Below, in pieces: positions 52,619 through 59,754 of a DNA stretch of 64,000 nucleotides. Below the pieces are notes generated by a model that searched no databases, was not told the DNA's origin, and was given only the letters and a program-made list of their open reading frames with translations. Origin of the DNA: a bacterium (GTDB lineage: Bacteria; UBP18; UBA7526); the NCBI GenBank assembly GCA_030615855.1, contig JAUWYL010000001.1, forward strand, positions 1 to 64,000, in the 5' to 3' direction. A program made the translations under genes and the position numbers. Positions within the stretch are counted from its first letter, which is position 1, and each line of letters opens with the position of its first letter.

Positions 52619-54108
52619 AATGTAAGCACCTACTTTTCTACTTTCTTACTTTCCTACTCTTTACTTCTTTTTTAATAGGGCCAGCCTTTGCTATAGAATA
52701 TACCTTCGTTCCCGGGGTCATCGGCATTCATACCGATATGGGCACCGGGATTTATTCTTTAGAAGAGATAGTTGAAAAACTTGGAGAAAAAGGTATTCCT
52801 GTAGTAATCGTCACAGAACATGCTCTTATCAGGTGCGAGTATGGGCTCTTTCCCCTGCGCCGGATAGTGAGAAGAGCATTCACAGAGAAATCCTTGTTGG
52901 ACTATGGGGTAGAGAATTACCTCAACTATATATCCCGAATAAATAGTTCCCATCCCAGGATGGTCATCATTCCGGGAACAGAGGTTGCCCCCTTCTACTA
53001 CTGGACAGGAAGTTACTTTAAGACAAAAGATCTGACCATGCATAACTGGCATAAGCAGTTCCTGGCCATTGGACTAAATAAGGCCCAAGATTTTAAGAAT
53101 CTACCCATGGTCTCGAATCCATTCTCAGCCCATTATACCTGGAGAAGCATCTATCTTTTCTGGCCATTTATATCCTTGGTCCTGGGTATTTGGTTAGTCA
53201 GGAAGCGCAAGGTCCAGCGGCTCAGATTTGAGGATCGTTTCTTTACCATTCCGTCTCACCCCCATCGTATTTTGGGGATAATAATAATCATTCTCTCCGG
53301 CTTATTTCTATTCAACAACTTCCCTTTTAAAATCGCCACCTACGACCAATACCATGGAGACCAGGGGGAGGCTCCCTACCAGGGATTGATAGACTATGCC
53401 AATCAGGGAGATGCCCTTACCTTCTGGAGCCTTCCTGAGGCAACTACAGATGTGAAGAGAGGGGAGGTGAGGTCCTATACCCCTCCCTTTCCAGAATCCC
53501 TCTTAGCCACTTGCAACTACACTGGCTTTACCGCTTTTTACGAAGGATGGAGAAAAGTTGCCAACCCAGGTGGAATATGGGATAAAATACTAAATGAATA
53601 CTGTGAAGGAAAGAGGGAGAGGCCAGTATGGGCTATAGGAGAGGTGGACTATCGCTATACCCGGCCGGGCAAGAGGATAGATGATGTTCAAACCGTCTTC
53701 CTTATCTCTCAACTGAACCAAGAAGCAGTACTCGATGCTTTGAGAAAGGGGAGGATGTATGCTCTTGATAACCGCGGGGAGGGAACCCTCTCGTTAGATA
53801 GTTTTGTAATAAAGAATAATGATAGAGTAGCCATAATGGGCGAAACACTCATCTCTCAGAACAAGCCCACAATACAGATTAAAGCTTCCTGTCCCGCCCT
53901 CAAGATAGAAAAAATCAAAGTGAGACTAATCCGAAAAGGAGAGATCATTAAAGTTTTTGATGCCAATAACCCAGCAGAAATCACTTATGAGGATGATTAC
54001 TATAAACCCGGGGAGAAGATCTACTACCGTATAAATATCGCTGCCCCGGGAAGTAAAATAATTTCCAACCCCATATTCGTAAAGTTTACCCCGTTGGAGA
54101 CGGAATAA
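52615..54108 (+). CDS. Secreted or membrane-bound PHP-like phosphoesterase-type protein
   Basis: 497 residues. A signal peptide (FYFLTFLLFTSFLIGPAFA) leads to GVIGIHTDMGTGIYSLEEIV, VVIVTEH, IIPGTEVAPF and a central pair of hydrophobic segments (IYLFWPFISLVLGIWLV, ILGIIIIILSGLFLFNNF). HxDxxTG and TEH recall PHP-domain metal ligands (HxH...E...H). The last 110 residues look like a beta-sandwich. The signal-peptide codons are an octanucleotide repeat in reverse orientation. It is coupled to the WecA-like gene. Function unknown. Confidence 0.65.
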   Translation: MKCKHLLFYFLTFLLFTSFLIGPAFAIEYTFVPGVIGIHTDMGTGIYSLEEIVEKLGEKGIPVVIVTEHALIRCEYGLFPLRRIVRRAFTEKSLLDYGVENYLNYISRINSSHPRMVIIPGTEVAPFYYWTGSYFKTKDLTMHNWHKQFLAIGLNKAQDFKNLPMVSNPFSAHYTWRSIYLFWPFISLVLGIWLVRKRKVQRLRFEDRFFTIPSHPHRILGIIIIILSGLFLFNNFPFKIATYDQYHGDQGEAPYQGLIDYANQGDALTFWSLPEATTDVKRGEVRSYTPPFPESLLATCNYTGFTAFYEGWRKVANPGGIWDKILNEYCEGKRERPVWAIGEVDYRYTRPGKRIDDVQTVFLISQLNQEAVLDALRKGRMYALDNRGEGTLSLDSFVIKNNDRVAIMGETLISQNKPTIQIKASCPALKIEKIKVRLIRKGEIIKVFDANNPAEITYEDDYYKPGEKIYYRINIAAPGSKIISNPIFVKFTPLETE

Positions 54109-54112
54109 AATG

Positions 54113-54178
54113 GAGAAAGTGGGCAGGTGGGAAGCTGAGTAAAAAGCTCACTTTCTCACTTTCTCGCCAGCTCGCCTG
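54113..54178. repeat. Octanucleotide repeat in inverted arrangement
   Basis: GAGAAAGTGGGCAGGTGGG is followed after a short spacer by CTCACTTTCTCACTTTCTCG, the same 8-nt unit family as at 46232 but facing itself, so the RNA could fold. Confidence 0.6.
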
Positions 54179-54193
54179 CAAGGGGTTTGCCAG

Positions 54194-56551
54194 ATGAAGG
54201 GAAGGATTCTATTCCGAATAGTGAAGGGAGGGCTCCTTTCTATTATCCTCTATACTCCTCTCATCCATGCCACAAAGGGAATCGGCACCTTAACCACCAC
54301 CTATATCCTCATTCTATTCCTGAGTATGCTCTGGCTCTTGAGGATGAATGGCCAGAGAAGTTTTAGATTCATAAATAGTCCCCTAAATCTTCCCTTGGCA
54401 CTTTTTCTCCTTTTTGCTCTTCTCTCCACCCTTTTCTCTATCAATAAGGGAGCAAGCCTCAGTGAACTCTATAAGGTCATTCTCTTCATTTTACTTTATT
54501 TCCTTTTAATCAATAATCTTAAAGAGAAATATCAATTCAGGTCTCTTTTTCTTGCTATCCTGAGTATAGGAGGCATTGTTGCTGCTTATGGGCTCTATCA
54601 GTATTTTTCCCATTGGCCGAATTTAACTGAAATTTCCTCTACCTTCCCTCCCAATCCTAACTCCTTGGCCGGCTATCTCCTCTTAATCATTCCCCTGGCC
54701 TTTGTCTATGCCCTATTCGCTTCCTCCAAGTGGCTCTCCGGGATGGGCTTTGTTATCACCTTTCTTACTTATTCCTGTCTCTTTGCCACCCATTCTCGAG
54801 GAGGACGATTGGCCCTCTTCGGCTCCCTGATCCTCTTTCTCACCCTCATCTTCAAGTATCTGAGGAGAAAAGAGCTTTTAAGGGCGAGATGGAGATTCTT
54901 AACCTTGGTTCTATTGCTCATCCTTCTCTCGGGAACCCTCTCTTCCCTCCGTCTTATTCCCAAGCCTCCTTCAGCTCAGCAGATTCCTCAGGTAGAGGAG
55001 GCTGGCTCGTCCCCGAGAATCGAGGCCCAGGGCCCAAGATATCCCCTTCGGGAATACTTCCATAGGGGTTTCACCCCTCTGGCGGGGATTTTTCCTGCAA
55101 CAGTTCGGAAAAATTCCCTGTCACCCCTTGAGGGCAAGCAGATTCTTTCCCCCAACCCCCCTAATCCTCAGCATCGGAATTATTCAAATTCCGATGCTTC
55201 AAGCGATATCCTATTGGGAGAACCACTCTCCTTCCGCTCCTTCTCTTTCCAGAGAACCTCGACCAATAAGTTCATCTTCGATAGGCTTAAAATCTGGGGA
55301 AGAACCTTGGAGATCATAAGGGACTATCCCCTTTTGGGTAGCGGGATGGGGACTTACGGGATAATATTCAAGAGGCATAAGATCCCTACCCCCTTGACTT
55401 CCGGAACCATTGCCCGCTATGGTCAATCGGCAAGATTCGCTCATAACGAATATCTTCAGATAGCAGCAGAGACTGGCCTCCCCACCCTAATAATCTTCTT
55501 ATGGATAATAACTCTCATCCTCCGCACCGGCCTAAGGACCTTAAAAGAGTCTCAAGTAGCACAGGAGGTTTACGGTAAACGGTTAACGGTTAACGGTAAA
55601 CCATTTATAACCATCGGCCTCCTCTCTGGCCTAACTGGGGTTCTCCTTCACAGTTTCATCGACTTCGTCCTCCGTCCCCCAGCAACAGATATCTTATTCA
55701 TCTACTTCATTGCTTTCATCATGCTCCAAGCGAAGGCGGGCGACGGACAGACGGACAGACGGACAGACGGACAGACCCATTACCCAGACTCCCTCTTCCA
55801 CCACCTCTACCACAGTCCTCTCATTCGTGGCAGCCTCATCATCTGTGTTGCCTTAATCCTCGCTGGCCAGGCAACTCTTCCCTTGATAGCCTATAGACAC
55901 TATAGAAAAGGGATCGACCATCAAAAGAATAAGGCCTTCGATCAAGCAATATCCTCTTATCTCACCGCTCAGAGATTAGAGCCCACCAACGACCGCTATC
56001 ATAAGAACCTAGGAGACCTCTATCGCCACCTGGCTCTTCTCTTTAAAGAAGAGAGGAGTTTCTGGCTGGAGAAGGCCACTGAGGAATGTGAGAAGATGGT
56101 CAGGTTGAGCCCTCGGGATAATCATTACAGGAGGGATTTAGGGGTCATCTACTGGCTCGCCTCCCAGGGAAGGGACAGGCTCCTGATGAATAAGGCCATC
56201 ACCCAGTTTAAGGAATCTCTGAGGATCGATCCCACCTTCCCATTTTCTTCTTTCGCTTTAGGGGTCATCTATGCTAAGATAGGTTGGGTAGATAAGGCGA
56301 TTGAGAGGTTTGAAAGAGCAGTCTACTACGAGCCAAATTATGCCGAGGCCCACTATAACCTGGCTACCCTCTATGTTTCCCAGGGCTTATTCAAAAAAGC
56401 GATTGCTGAATATCAAGAGATTGTTGAGATAGAGAATAAGAATCTCTTTCCTAAAGTATCCTGTGGTTATGAGAAGGCTCTGCTCAGCTTCGATTACTCT
56501 CTGGCCCATCACGGATTGAGAAGCTCTCTTAAAAAAGTGGCCAAATTTTGA
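54194..56551 (+). CDS. O-antigen ligase-like membrane protein with C-terminal TPR
   Basis: 785 residues. About twelve helices with the Wzy_C block (THSRGGRLALFGSLILFLTL, then ...IWGRTLEIIRDYPLLGSGMG, FAHNEYLQIAAETG) are followed by a TPR region (FDQAISSYLTAQRLEPTN, DKAIERFERAVYYEPNYAEA). Three repeat-derived inserts lie in the soluble parts: a hairpin-rich stretch (residues about 280-335), a CGGTTAA heptamer run and a GACGGACA octamer run. Its TGA stop is in the left inverted repeat of the GIY-YIG unit, so the true end may have been lost. It ligates or polymerises glycans. Confidence 0.8.
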   Translation: MKGRILFRIVKGGLLSIILYTPLIHATKGIGTLTTTYILILFLSMLWLLRMNGQRSFRFINSPLNLPLALFLLFALLSTLFSINKGASLSELYKVILFILLYFLLINNLKEKYQFRSLFLAILSIGGIVAAYGLYQYFSHWPNLTEISSTFPPNPNSLAGYLLLIIPLAFVYALFASSKWLSGMGFVITFLTYSCLFATHSRGGRLALFGSLILFLTLIFKYLRRKELLRARWRFLTLVLLLILLSGTLSSLRLIPKPPSAQQIPQVEEAGSSPRIEAQGPRYPLREYFHRGFTPLAGIFPATVRKNSLSPLEGKQILSPNPPNPQHRNYSNSDASSDILLGEPLSFRSFSFQRTSTNKFIFDRLKIWGRTLEIIRDYPLLGSGMGTYGIIFKRHKIPTPLTSGTIARYGQSARFAHNEYLQIAAETGLPTLIIFLWIITLILRTGLRTLKESQVAQEVYGKRLTVNGKPFITIGLLSGLTGVLLHSFIDFVLRPPATDILFIYFIAFIMLQAKAGDGQTDRRTDGQTHYPDSLFHHLYHSPLIRGSLIICVALILAGQATLPLIAYRHYRKGIDHQKNKAFDQAISSYLTAQRLEPTNDRYHKNLGDLYRHLALLFKEERSFWLEKATEECEKMVRLSPRDNHYRRDLGVIYWLASQGRDRLLMNKAITQFKESLRIDPTFPFSSFALGVIYAKIGWVDKAIERFERAVYYEPNYAEAHYNLATLYVSQGLFKKAIAEYQEIVEIENKNLFPKVSCGYEKALLSFDYSLAHHGLRSSLKKVAKF
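55060..55198 (+). repeat. Hairpin-rich insert within the ligase/TPR gene
   Basis: AGGGGTTTCACCCCT, GGGATTTTTCC / GGAAAAATTCCC (55085-55118) and a perfect 12-bp hairpin AGCATCGGAATT / AATTCCGATGCT (55170-55198) follow each other in a region whose protein (many Pro, Ser, Asn) lacks the character of the rest. The last hairpin resembles the TCGGAATTTGAAT hairpin of the elements at 14831 and 22209. Confidence 0.65.
55567..55602 (+). repeat. Heptanucleotide run CGGTTAA / CGGTAAA inside the ligase/TPR gene
   Basis: Four 7-nt units (cggtaaa, cggttaa, cggttaa, cggtaaa) are bordered by GGTTTA and TAAACC, forming a partial palindrome. They encode GKRLTVNGK. Confidence 0.7.
55742..55776 (+). repeat. Octanucleotide run GACGGACA inside the ligase/TPR gene
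   Basis: Four exact GACGGACA units and part of a fifth encode a Thr/Asp/Gln/Arg stretch between the membrane part and the TPR. The unit length means slippage would shift the frame. Confidence 0.85.
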
Positions 56552-56826
56552 CCCCGCCCCCATTTGTATTAGAGAAAACTTCTTTTAATTCGGCGCTTGA
56601 GATTGGCAAGCGAGGTTCCATGATGTTTCAATTTTTGCTCACGTTCTCTAGCATCTTTTGGGATACGATAAGCTTCATAATATATCAAAATCCAATTTTT
56701 GTCTTTTGCCCAATGTTCTTGTATCCTCCGTCTCAAATCCGTGGTGGAACCAATATAAATTTTATGTGAAATTCTATTCTGAATAATATAGACGTATGAC
56801 ATAAGAACAAAATGGGGGCGGGGGTT
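56550..56826 (-). mobile_element. Inverted-repeat-bounded single-gene unit 4 (GIY-YIG)
   Basis: GACCCCGCCCCCATTTGT (56550-56567) and ACAAAATGGGGGCGGGGGTT (56807-56826) form inverted repeats, differing by small indels, around a single GIY-YIG gene. The left repeat carries the stop codon of the preceding gene; the right one runs into a TTGACA box used by an outward promoter. Confidence 0.6.
56569..56802 (-). CDS. Small GIY-YIG nuclease domain protein (YhbQ/UPF0213-like)
   Basis: The start is placed at the ATG giving MSYVYIIQNR; the track start adds 11 residues encoded by the inverted repeat. The 77-residue product has YVYIIQ...KIYIGSTTDLRRRIQEHW, the GIY-YIG core, and YYEAYRIPKDAREREQKLK with the conserved Glu. 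These small proteins are stand-alone nucleases of uncertain role. It is on the minus strand, opposite to all its neighbours, as expected for an insert. The plus-strand ORF 56548-56769 is its shadow. Confidence 0.85.
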   Translation of the reverse strand: MSYVYIIQNRISHKIYIGSTTDLRRRIQEHWAKDKNWILIYYEAYRIPKDAREREQKLKHHGTSLANLKRRIKRSFL

Positions 56827-56853
56827 GACAAGCATCTTTTAATTTGATATACT
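56825..56853 (+). promoter_or_regulatory. Sigma-70-type promoter for the ArsR-LCP genes
   Basis: TTGACA (56825-56830), 17-bp spacer, TATACT (56848-56853). The -35 box begins inside the right inverted repeat of the GIY-YIG unit, pointing out of it, as seen at the ends of some insertion sequences. Confidence 0.75.
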
Positions 56854-56912
56854 ATTTATGAATTCTCAATAATTTGAAGATACAAAAAGTCCTTTTAGAG
56901 TAGGAGGAGATA

Positions 56913-57200
56913 ATGAAGGATTTGAGACAGTCCGAGAAGGTCTTTAAGGCTTTAGGGTCCAGGACGCGGCTGAAGCTCTTGAGACTTCTCTGGCAGGAGG
57001 GGGAGTTACCGGTGACCCTCATTGCCCGGAGGTCGGGGATGACCATTGCCCGGGTCTCACGTAACTTGGGGATCCTGGAGAATGTAGGATTGGTGAAGAC
57101 CAAGGAGACCAGAACCTGGGTCTTCTATTCCATCAATACCAATCCCTCGCATCCCTGGCAGGGGCTTTTGCTCAAACTCCTCAAAGAAGGATTTAAATAA
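56913..57200 (+). CDS. ArsR-family winged-helix regulator
   Basis: 95 residues behind AGGAGGAGA. KVFKALGSRTRLKLLRLLWQ, LPVTLIARRSGMTIARVSRN and a wing (VGLVKTKETRTWVFYSIN) are the ArsR pattern. The Cys metal-site residues of ArsR/SmtB are absent, so it probably senses something other than metals. It has its own promoter and lies 8 bp before the LCP gene, which it may control. Confidence 0.87.
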   Translation: MKDLRQSEKVFKALGSRTRLKLLRLLWQEGELPVTLIARRSGMTIARVSRNLGILENVGLVKTKETRTWVFYSINTNPSHPWQGLLLKLLKEGFK

Positions 57201-57208
57201 TAATTAAG

Positions 57209-58297
57209 ATGAAAAGGATAATTCTTGCCCTCATCCTAATAGTTCTATTAGCATCCCTTTTTCTTCTTAGAAAGAGTGCCTTAGAGAGGAGGCTGGAAGG
57301 GAAAGAGAGGCTTTCTTTTCTCATAATCGGTCTGGAGGGGGTAAAGGAACCGCAGAGATTGAAAGATATCTTGCTTATTAACTACCAGCCCAATACTAAG
57401 AGAATAGCCTTGGTAATTATACCACCCCAGACCCTGGTCACTGAATCTATGAAGCTGAGCACCCTTTACCGTCAGAAGGGGTATCTCCTGGTGAAAGAGA
57501 CCCTGGAGGGTCTCTTGGATTTAGAGATCCCTTTCTATGTTGTGCTCGATGACCAAGATATAGTCAGAATTATTAACCTTCTGGGAGGAATAGAAGTAGA
57601 GATCAATCAGCCCCTTTCTTATGGGAATGGCTTTTTAGAGGGGAAGAGGAGGTTATCTGGGAAAGAATGTCTGGCCTACTTGGAGTTTGAGGAACCTCGT
57701 TTTGGCGAGTTCGGCAAATTCTCCCGCTGGCAGAGATTCATCTGGACCCTCATCCAGAGATTTGGAGACTTCCCCCCAGACTCTAAATTAGCACGAGAAC
57801 TCCTCAAAAGTTCCCCCCTTACCAACCTTAAGGTAAAGGATATCCTGGCCCTGGCTCAGGAAGCAGAAAATATAAGAGAGGCCGGGATAGAGGTAAAAAA
57901 GATTCCGGGCAGAACCATTTATAGAGACTGGATGAGCTACTGGCAGGTGGATATTTTAGCCACCTCTCAATTATTCAAGGAACTCAGTAGAGAACTGGGG
58001 AAGGGAAAAGGAATTATCCGGGTTGAGGTCCTGAATGGCTGTGGTAGAGGGGGGATCGCCTTCCAAGTGGCTCAAGACTTAAGAAGAAAGGGCCTGGATG
58101 TGGTAAATATCGGAAATGCCCGGAACTTCAAGTATAGAAAGACGCTCATCTTGAATAGAAGTGGTAAGAAGGGATTGGCTCGGGAGGTAGCCAGGGTAGT
58201 AGGCTGTGGTGAGCCCCAAGATAGGATAGAGAAGAAGGCCCTGGTTGATGTCACAGTCATCATCGGTCGAGATTACCTTGAGCATTATCTACAATAA
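57209..58297 (+). CDS. LytR-CpsA-Psr (LCP) family protein with LytR_C domain
   Basis: 362 residues. One N-terminal helix (IILALILIVLLASLFLL) precedes an LCP domain (FLIIGLEGVKEPQRLKDILL, PFYVVLDDQDIVRIINLLGG, GKECLAYLEFEEPRFGEFGK, RWQRFI) and a LytR_C domain (IRVEVLNGCGRGGIAFQVAQ). LCP proteins transfer glycopolymers from the undecaprenyl carrier to the cell wall or a lipid/protein acceptor. Some usual Asp/Arg positions are changed (LKDILL in place of RTDTMM), so activity is less sure. It may complete transfer of the glycan made upstream. Confidence 0.78.
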   Translation: MKRIILALILIVLLASLFLLRKSALERRLEGKERLSFLIIGLEGVKEPQRLKDILLINYQPNTKRIALVIIPPQTLVTESMKLSTLYRQKGYLLVKETLEGLLDLEIPFYVVLDDQDIVRIINLLGGIEVEINQPLSYGNGFLEGKRRLSGKECLAYLEFEEPRFGEFGKFSRWQRFIWTLIQRFGDFPPDSKLARELLKSSPLTNLKVKDILALAQEAENIREAGIEVKKIPGRTIYRDWMSYWQVDILATSQLFKELSRELGKGKGIIRVEVLNGCGRGGIAFQVAQDLRRKGLDVVNIGNARNFKYRKTLILNRSGKKGLAREVARVVGCGEPQDRIEKKALVDVTVIIGRDYLEHYLQ

Positions 58298-58302
58298 ATC
58301 TT

Positions 58303-58743
58303 TACCACGAGGACACGAAAGAACGGAGACACGAAGATGGGTATAGAATTTGAAGAACTATCAAGCAAAATTATTAAGGCAGCAATAGAAGTACATAAAA
58401 AATTAGGACCAGGATTCCTAGAATCAATATACCAACAAGCCTTGCTAATCCAATTAAAGAAAGATGGGCTGAAAGTTGAAACTCAGAAAGAAGTAAAGAT
58501 ACACTATAACGGTCAAGAGGTAGGGACACATCGACTTGATCTAGTTGTTAATGAAACAATAATTATTGAATTAAAAGCAGTGAAAGAATTTGATGGAAGT
58601 CATATAGCACAGGTAATCTCATATTTAAAAGCCACGGGATTGAAAACTGGGTTGTTATTAAATTTTGCTAAAGCGACTTTAGAAATAAAAAGAGTAGTAA
58701 ATTAAGTTTTTTTGTGTTTTCTTAATTTCGTATTTTCGTGGTA
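58303..58743 (+). mobile_element. Inverted-repeat-bounded single-gene unit 5 (GxxExxY)
   Basis: TACCACGAGGACACGAAA (58303-58320) and TTTCGTATTTTCGTGGTA (58726-58743) are inverted repeats, pairing at 15 of 18 positions, around a GxxExxY gene. A further GGAGACACGAAG copy touches the start codon. Confidence 0.55.
58337..58705 (+). CDS. GxxExxY protein, copy 3, catalytic motif intact
   Basis: 122 residues. LGPGFLESIYQQAL is the name-giving motif; HRLDLVVNETIIIELKAVKE keeps the Asp and ExK of PD-(D/E)XK nucleases, and YLKATGLKTGLLLNFAKATL closes the fold. Closest to the family consensus of the three copies. Its start codon follows CACGAAG repeat DNA directly and there is no obvious RBS other than GGAGA within that repeat. 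Confidence 0.88.
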   Translation: MGIEFEELSSKIIKAAIEVHKKLGPGFLESIYQQALLIQLKKDGLKVETQKEVKIHYNGQEVGTHRLDLVVNETIIIELKAVKEFDGSHIAQVISYLKATGLKTGLLLNFAKATLEIKRVVN

Positions 58744-58756
58744 ATGAGGAGAATAG

Positions 58757-59497
58757 ATGGAGAAGACGAGAATCGTCCAATTGAGGAAGATCATTAAAGA
58801 GAAAAAGATTCATACCTTATTCCAGCCCATTGTTTCTTTAAAAGATCAGAAGCTCTTGGGGTATGAAGCCCTGAGTCGGGGACCAGAGGGCATGGCCTTG
58901 GAGAAACCGGCTCTCTTGTTTGAAACAGCAAATGCCAGTAGTATGACTTTAAAATTAGAGAATCTCTGTCACAGGCAGGCCATCAAGAGTGCCCAAAGAC
59001 TTCCTAAAGGACTGAAACTCTTTCTCAATATTGAAACTCCGGTATTGGATAGCCGCCTATACCAGAGGTTGGACTATCTTAGAGAATCAGCCTTGAGGCC
59101 AGAAGATATTGTTCTTGAGATCACAGAGAGAAGTGCAATAAAAGATATCAAAGATTTTAAGAAAAACATGGCCCTCTTTCGCAGGAAGGGTTTTCATTTT
59201 GCTCTGGATGATACCGGAACAGGCTATAATAACATAAAGGTCTTTTGGGAATTGAAGCCAGAATACCTCAAATTACCTGCTTTCCTGATGCGAAATATAG
59301 AGCGGGATCCCCTGAAAGAGAAGTTTATTAGGGTCTTGGTAGACTGTGCAAAGGGGGCAAAGGCAAAGACAATCGCTGAGGCAGTAGAGAGAAGAATAGA
59401 GCTTAAGGTTCTATGTAGGCTGGGAGTAGACTTTGGTCAGGGGTATCTCTTCGCCCGACCAGGGAAGCCCTTTCCCAAGCCCAGGAAGATTCGGTAA
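58757..59497 (+). CDS. EAL-domain c-di-GMP phosphodiesterase
   Basis: 246 residues, EAL domain only. FQPIVSLKDQKLLGYEALSR contains the EAL motif; FLNIETP, LEITERSA, ALDDTGTGYNN, KLPAFLM and AEAVE with GVDFGQGYLFARP cover the other metal and substrate positions (the usual DDFGTG Phe is Thr). It hydrolyses c-di-GMP to pGpG if active. With two HD-GYP proteins and no GGDEF protein seen, the window holds only degradation enzymes for this messenger. Confidence 0.88.
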   Translation: MEKTRIVQLRKIIKEKKIHTLFQPIVSLKDQKLLGYEALSRGPEGMALEKPALLFETANASSMTLKLENLCHRQAIKSAQRLPKGLKLFLNIETPVLDSRLYQRLDYLRESALRPEDIVLEITERSAIKDIKDFKKNMALFRRKGFHFALDDTGTGYNNIKVFWELKPEYLKLPAFLMRNIERDPLKEKFIRVLVDCAKGAKAKTIAEAVERRIELKVLCRLGVDFGQGYLFARPGKPFPKPRKIR

Positions 59498-59754
59498 ACG
59501 GTTACGGTTGCGCAACTCGTATCAAATGATATAGCACAATATCAAAAATCAAAGTGCAAAAATCAAAATGACAATGCAAAATGTAAAATTTTAAGTTTTA
59601 ATCTGTAATTTTGATATTTAATTTTCTTATAGGGTGTGTAATTTTAATTTTTGATGTTTACATTTTGATTTTTCTATATGGTTTCATTTTGATATTTGAT
59701 ATTTAATTTTTGATTTTCCTATAACGTATACCGAAAGACGAATTTCTGAGGAAT
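59498..59754. repeat. AATATCAAAAATCAAA-type low-complexity intergenic repeat
   Basis: A run of degenerate units (atcaaaaatcaaa, tgcaaaatg, gtaaaatt) is followed by its approximate inverse (aattttgatatttaatttt, cattttgatttttc). It contains the tgcaaaatg motif also found in the asparagine-synthase-like gene. No gene or clear promoter is present before argS. Confidence 0.65.

Noticed and set aside
56548-56769. Plus-strand 73-aa ORF
   Set aside because: It is antisense to the GIY-YIG gene and has no family features.
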